A stretch of 6,854 nt of DNA from Candidatus Altarchaeota archaeon (GTDB lineage: Archaea > Altiarchaeota > Altiarchaeia > JAFGQM01). The translations under genes and the position numbers were made by a program. Positions within the stretch are counted from its first letter, which is position 1. Every line of letters starts with the position of its first letter. The stretch lies in assembly GCA_016935655.1 (NCBI GenBank), contig JAFGQM010000109.1:1-6854 (forward strand), in the 5' to 3' direction. The notes beneath the pieces were generated by a model. The model worked only from the letters and a program-made list of their open reading frames with translations, ran no database searches and was not told where the DNA came from. Shown one piece after another: positions 5,078 through 6,854 of this stretch.

Positions 5078-5524
5078 CTATTTGGCCTTGAATAGAAGCC
5101 ATCCCTTTGGGCCAGCGCGCTTGAACCTTATTAGAACATACGTCCCTGCAAGTCTTTTGCCTTTTGGTAGGAACTCTATCTTATCCCCGGTCCTTTCCTT
5201 GAGTTCGTAGGTTCCACTGTCCCATATCCTGACTGACCCGGCGCCATATTGGCCTTTGGGTATCTCGCCCTCGAAGGAGGCGTAGTCTATCGGATGGTCC
5301 TCGGTCATGACAGCGAGCCTTTTGACACCCGTTCCCAGTGGGGGCTCCTTCGGGACTGCCCAGCTCTTCAGCACGCCGTCCAACTCCAGCCTGAGGTCCC
5401 AGTGGAGATGTGATGCATGGTGCTCCTGCACGACAAAGACATCTTTACCTGTGGATTTGACACTGCCTTTGGGTTCACCGGTCTTAGAGAAGTCCCTTTT
5501 TTTGCCATATTCTTCCAGAGCCAT
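5078..5524 (-). CDS. Free-standing LigD-type 3'-phosphoesterase (PE) domain
   Basis: A 148-residue protein that is entirely the PE module of bacterial LigD. The catalytic set known from Pseudomonas LigD is complete and correctly spaced: H35 (VVQEH), H41, D43 and R45 (HLHWDLRLELDG), H77 and Y81 (EDHPIDYASFEG). The typical LKSWAVPKEPPLGTGVKRLAV (52-72), GEIPKGQYGAGSVRIWD (86-102) and C-terminal GWLLFKAK also fit. PE enzymes are metal-dependent and trim 3'-phosphates and 3'-ribonucleotides from DNA ends so they can be extended or sealed. Stand-alone PE proteins are known in archaea such as Korarchaeum and Methanosarcina. No ligase, polymerase or Ku gene is visible here, so partners must be elsewhere. 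The gene is divergent from mtrH. There is no Shine-Dalgarno; a TATA-like TTTTAATTA 23-31 bases before the ATG suggests a leaderless mRNA. Confidence 0.93.
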   Translation of the reverse strand: MALEEYGKKRDFSKTGEPKGSVKSTGKDVFVVQEHHASHLHWDLRLELDGVLKSWAVPKEPPLGTGVKRLAVMTEDHPIDYASFEGEIPKGQYGAGSVRIWDSGTYELKERTGDKIEFLPKGKRLAGTYVLIRFKRAGPKGWLLFKAK

Positions 5525-5546
5525 CCCATTATATTTATGGGGGGGC

Positions 5547-5555
5547 TAATTAAAA
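5547..5555 (-). promoter_or_regulatory. Candidate TATA box of the 3'-phosphoesterase gene
   Basis: TTTTAATTA on the minus strand, 23-31 bases before the ATG at 5524, the distance expected for leaderless archaeal transcription. No Shine-Dalgarno is present in the intervening bases. Confidence 0.4.
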
Positions 5556-5588
5556 GGATGATTATGCAATAAATACATTTGAATGGCT

Positions 5589-5612
5589 TATTCCATCCAA
5601 TATTCCATCCAA
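5589..5612. repeat. Two exact tandem copies of TATTCCATCCAA
   Basis: The 12-mer occurs at 5589-5600 and again at 5601-5612 with no spacer, in the 184-base divergent intergenic region between the phosphoesterase gene and mtrH. The inner ATCCAATATT (5595-5604) differs by one base from ATCCAACATT (5058-5067) in the palindrome at the other end of the phosphoesterase gene. It could be a binding site controlling one or both divergent genes (inference). Confidence 0.55.
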
Positions 5613-5678
5613 CAGTCGGGAGGTGGGGGATATTAAAAAGCGGATTTTTTATTACCCGGGGGGATTATCATCCTTCAG

Positions 5679-5690
5679 ATTTATTATAAT
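5679..5690 (+). promoter_or_regulatory. Candidate TATA box of mtrH
   Basis: ATTTATTATAAT, with its TTTATTATA core 21-29 bases before the ATG at 5709. It is close to the archaeal box A consensus and at leaderless distance; the bases just before the ATG (TTCTCCC) are not a Shine-Dalgarno. Confidence 0.5.
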
Positions 5691-5708
5691 TGCCCTATAA
5701 ATTCTCCC

Positions 5709-6587
5709 ATGTTCGTATTTCCAGAGCAAAAGGAGTTCAGTATTGGCGGCATCAGGATAGGGGGGCAATTGACAAACCCTGCGGTACTGGTTGGCACCAT
5801 ATTCTATGACGGCCAGAAGCTGACCGACGAAGAGGCGGAGACACTCATAAAAAAGCAGGAGGAGCTCAGCGATGATACAAAACTGCCCTGCATGCTGGAT
5901 ATTTTTTCTAATTCGCCTGAGGAGGTGGTCAAAAGGGTAGATTTCGTGTCATCCGTCACAGAGAGACCATTCCTCATAGACCTTCCAGAGCCGGAGGTCA
6001 GGCTTGCGGGACTCAGGCATTGCGAGGAGGTGGGCCTCCTGGACAAGGTCATCCTCAATTCGATCAATATGAGCATGGAAGCGGATGAGCTGGAGGAGCT
6101 GAAGGTAATCCAACCCCCGAACGCCCTTGTGCTCGCATTCAATCCCATGGGCAACTCGCTAAAGGGCCGGATAGGGATACTCGAAGACGGGGCAGGAGTA
6201 ATCGACAAGGGCTTGATACAGATGGCGAGGGATATTGGGGCAAAAAGGATCTTGGTCGATGTAGCCGCTACACCAATTGGGGATGGCGCTGGACCGTCCC
6301 TGCGGGCAGTCTTTGTCGCGAAGTCGAAGTTCGGTTATCCGACAGGCATAGGTATACACAATGCTGTTTCGTCCTGGAGCTGGCTGAAGGGCAGGGACAA
6401 GTCCTTCTGTGACATCTCATCCAACACCATGGCCAGGCTGATGGGCAGCGATTTCCTTTTGTACGGTCCAATAGAGAACGCAGAAACGGCCTTCCCCGTC
6501 ATAGCCATGACTGATTCTATTATAGGAGAGTCATTAGAAGAGATGGGTCTGCACGTGCCAGACCAGAGCCCATATAGGGGGTTATAG
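5709..6587 (+). CDS. mtrH: MtrH-type methyl-tetrahydromethanopterin methyltransferase subunit
   Basis: A 292-residue protein clearly of the MtrH family. Recognisable blocks in order: IGGIRIGGQ (12-20), AVLVGTIFYDGQKL (25-38), KKQEELSD (48-55), LPCMLDI (59-65), RPFLIDLPEP (86-95), VDVAATPIGDGAG (183-195), GYPTGIGIHNAVSSW (209-223) and SDFLLYGPIENA (247-258). MtrH is a TIM-barrel enzyme that takes the methyl group from methyl-tetrahydromethanopterin and gives it to the corrinoid of MtrA in the Mtr complex; related orphan copies serve other corrinoid proteins. No mtrA-G gene or corrinoid protein is visible on either side, so this may be an orphan MtrH or one whose partners lie elsewhere. It is somewhat short; compared with methanogen MtrH as I recall it, the loop after IFYDG (about 35-43) lacks roughly ten residues. 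A candidate TATA box precedes a likely leaderless start. Confidence 0.9.
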   Translation: MFVFPEQKEFSIGGIRIGGQLTNPAVLVGTIFYDGQKLTDEEAETLIKKQEELSDDTKLPCMLDIFSNSPEEVVKRVDFVSSVTERPFLIDLPEPEVRLAGLRHCEEVGLLDKVILNSINMSMEADELEELKVIQPPNALVLAFNPMGNSLKGRIGILEDGAGVIDKGLIQMARDIGAKRILVDVAATPIGDGAGPSLRAVFVAKSKFGYPTGIGIHNAVSSWSWLKGRDKSFCDISSNTMARLMGSDFLLYGPIENAETAFPVIAMTDSIIGESLEEMGLHVPDQSPYRGL

Positions 6588-6597
6588 TTTTTATTAA
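6588..6597 (+). promoter_or_regulatory. Candidate TATA box of the zinc-ribbon gene
   Basis: TTTTTATTAA, beginning at the base after the mtrH stop and 22-31 bases before the ATG at 6619. The leaderless spacing suggests the zinc-ribbon gene has its own promoter despite the 31-base gap to mtrH. Confidence 0.45.
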
Positions 6598-6618
6598 TCC
6601 TCCTTTTATAGTCTATAT

Positions 6619-6854
6619 ATGGCAATTTGCAAAAACTGCGGCTCGGGGATACCTGAAGGTGCCAAGTTTTGTACGAAGTGCGGGAAGCAAGCAGAGGTAT
6701 CAGCGCCTGTGGCCATACTCCCGCAGACTGATGTCAAGGCTGGCAAAAATGCAAAAATGCCGCCGGTTTTCTTTTTGATAATAATAGTCGTCGGGATAGT
6801 CGCCGTTCTAGCATTTATACTACTGGGTTCGCAGCAGCCTATCACCGCCTGCAA
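6619..6854 (+). CDS. Zinc-ribbon, single-pass membrane protein, 3' partial
   Basis: The frame from ATG 6619 stays open to the window end (78 codons plus two bases). Residues 1-25 form a treble of the zinc-ribbon type, ICKNCGSGIPEGAKFCTKCGKQ, with two CxxC knuckles (C4/C7 and C18/C21). A Lys/Pro-containing linker follows, then a strongly hydrophobic segment at about 50-69 (FFLIIIVVGIVAVLAFILL) that looks like one membrane helix. The remainder, probably extracellular, is cut off. Proteins of this layout are common in archaea: a cytoplasmic zinc ribbon tethered to the membrane with a variable outer domain. Their role is mostly unknown. The gene follows mtrH by 31 bases with its own TATA-like box. 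Confidence 0.82.
   Translation, partial: MAICKNCGSGIPEGAKFCTKCGKQAEVSAPVAILPQTDVKAGKNAKMPPVFFLIIIVVGIVAVLAFILLGSQQPITAC

Noticed and set aside
5589..5612. Tandem 12-mer as the start of a CRISPR array
   Set aside because: Only two copies, no spacer, and too short for a CRISPR repeat.
6606..6854. Minus-strand open frame at the window end
   Set aside because: Antisense to the zinc-ribbon protein, whose CxxC pairs and membrane helix are convincing.

Overview
The window looks archaeal. It carries an MtrH-type methyl-tetrahydromethanopterin methyltransferase, a single-domain KaiC-like ATPase, a winged-helix regulator of the FilR1 type, a V4R-domain protein and a free-standing LigD-type 3'-phosphoesterase. 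Several starts lack a Shine-Dalgarno sequence and instead have a TATA-like box about 22-31 bases before the ATG, as expected of archaeal leaderless transcripts. MtrH points to a methanogen or another archaeon with tetrahydromethanopterin C1 chemistry. The sequence alone does not give the genus.

Layout. Bases 1-916 (+) hold the 3' part of an AT-rich gene for a protein with two V4R-like domains; its start is outside the window. It converges on a run of four minus-strand genes, read from 3255 down to 927: vapB (AbrB-type antitoxin), vapC (PIN RNase, 4-base overlap), a FilR1-type regulator and a KaiC-like ATPase with its own candidate promoter. Upstream of vapB, in a divergent intergenic stretch with paired GTTATC/GATAAC palindromes, a plus-strand gene encodes a signal peptide and about two YD (Rhs) repeats that stop abruptly. 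Next is a complete HD-domain phosphohydrolase (3651-4748, +). It converges with one base to spare on a small charged unknown protein (4750-4953, -). A perfect 24-base palindrome separates that gene from the 3'-phosphoesterase (5078-5524, -). This is divergent from mtrH (5709-6587, +), and a 12-base tandem repeat lies between them. The window ends inside a zinc-ribbon, single-pass membrane protein (6619 onward, +).

Working together. vapB/vapC are a clear type II toxin-antitoxin pair. The regulator and ATPase may be read with or just after them, but no functional link is proven. The other genes look like independent units: nucleotide metabolism or regulation (HD), DNA-end repair (phosphoesterase) and methyl transfer (an MtrH with no other mtr gene visible).

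The least explained signals are regulatory. The promoters of vapB and the small unknown gene share 20 of 25 bases, including a CTAGGT element just after the TATA box. There are also paired palindromes upstream of vapB, and related ATCCAA-containing repeats on both sides of the phosphoesterase gene. No CRISPR array, tRNA, rRNA or insertion sequence was seen, and no intergenic gap exceeds 300 bases.
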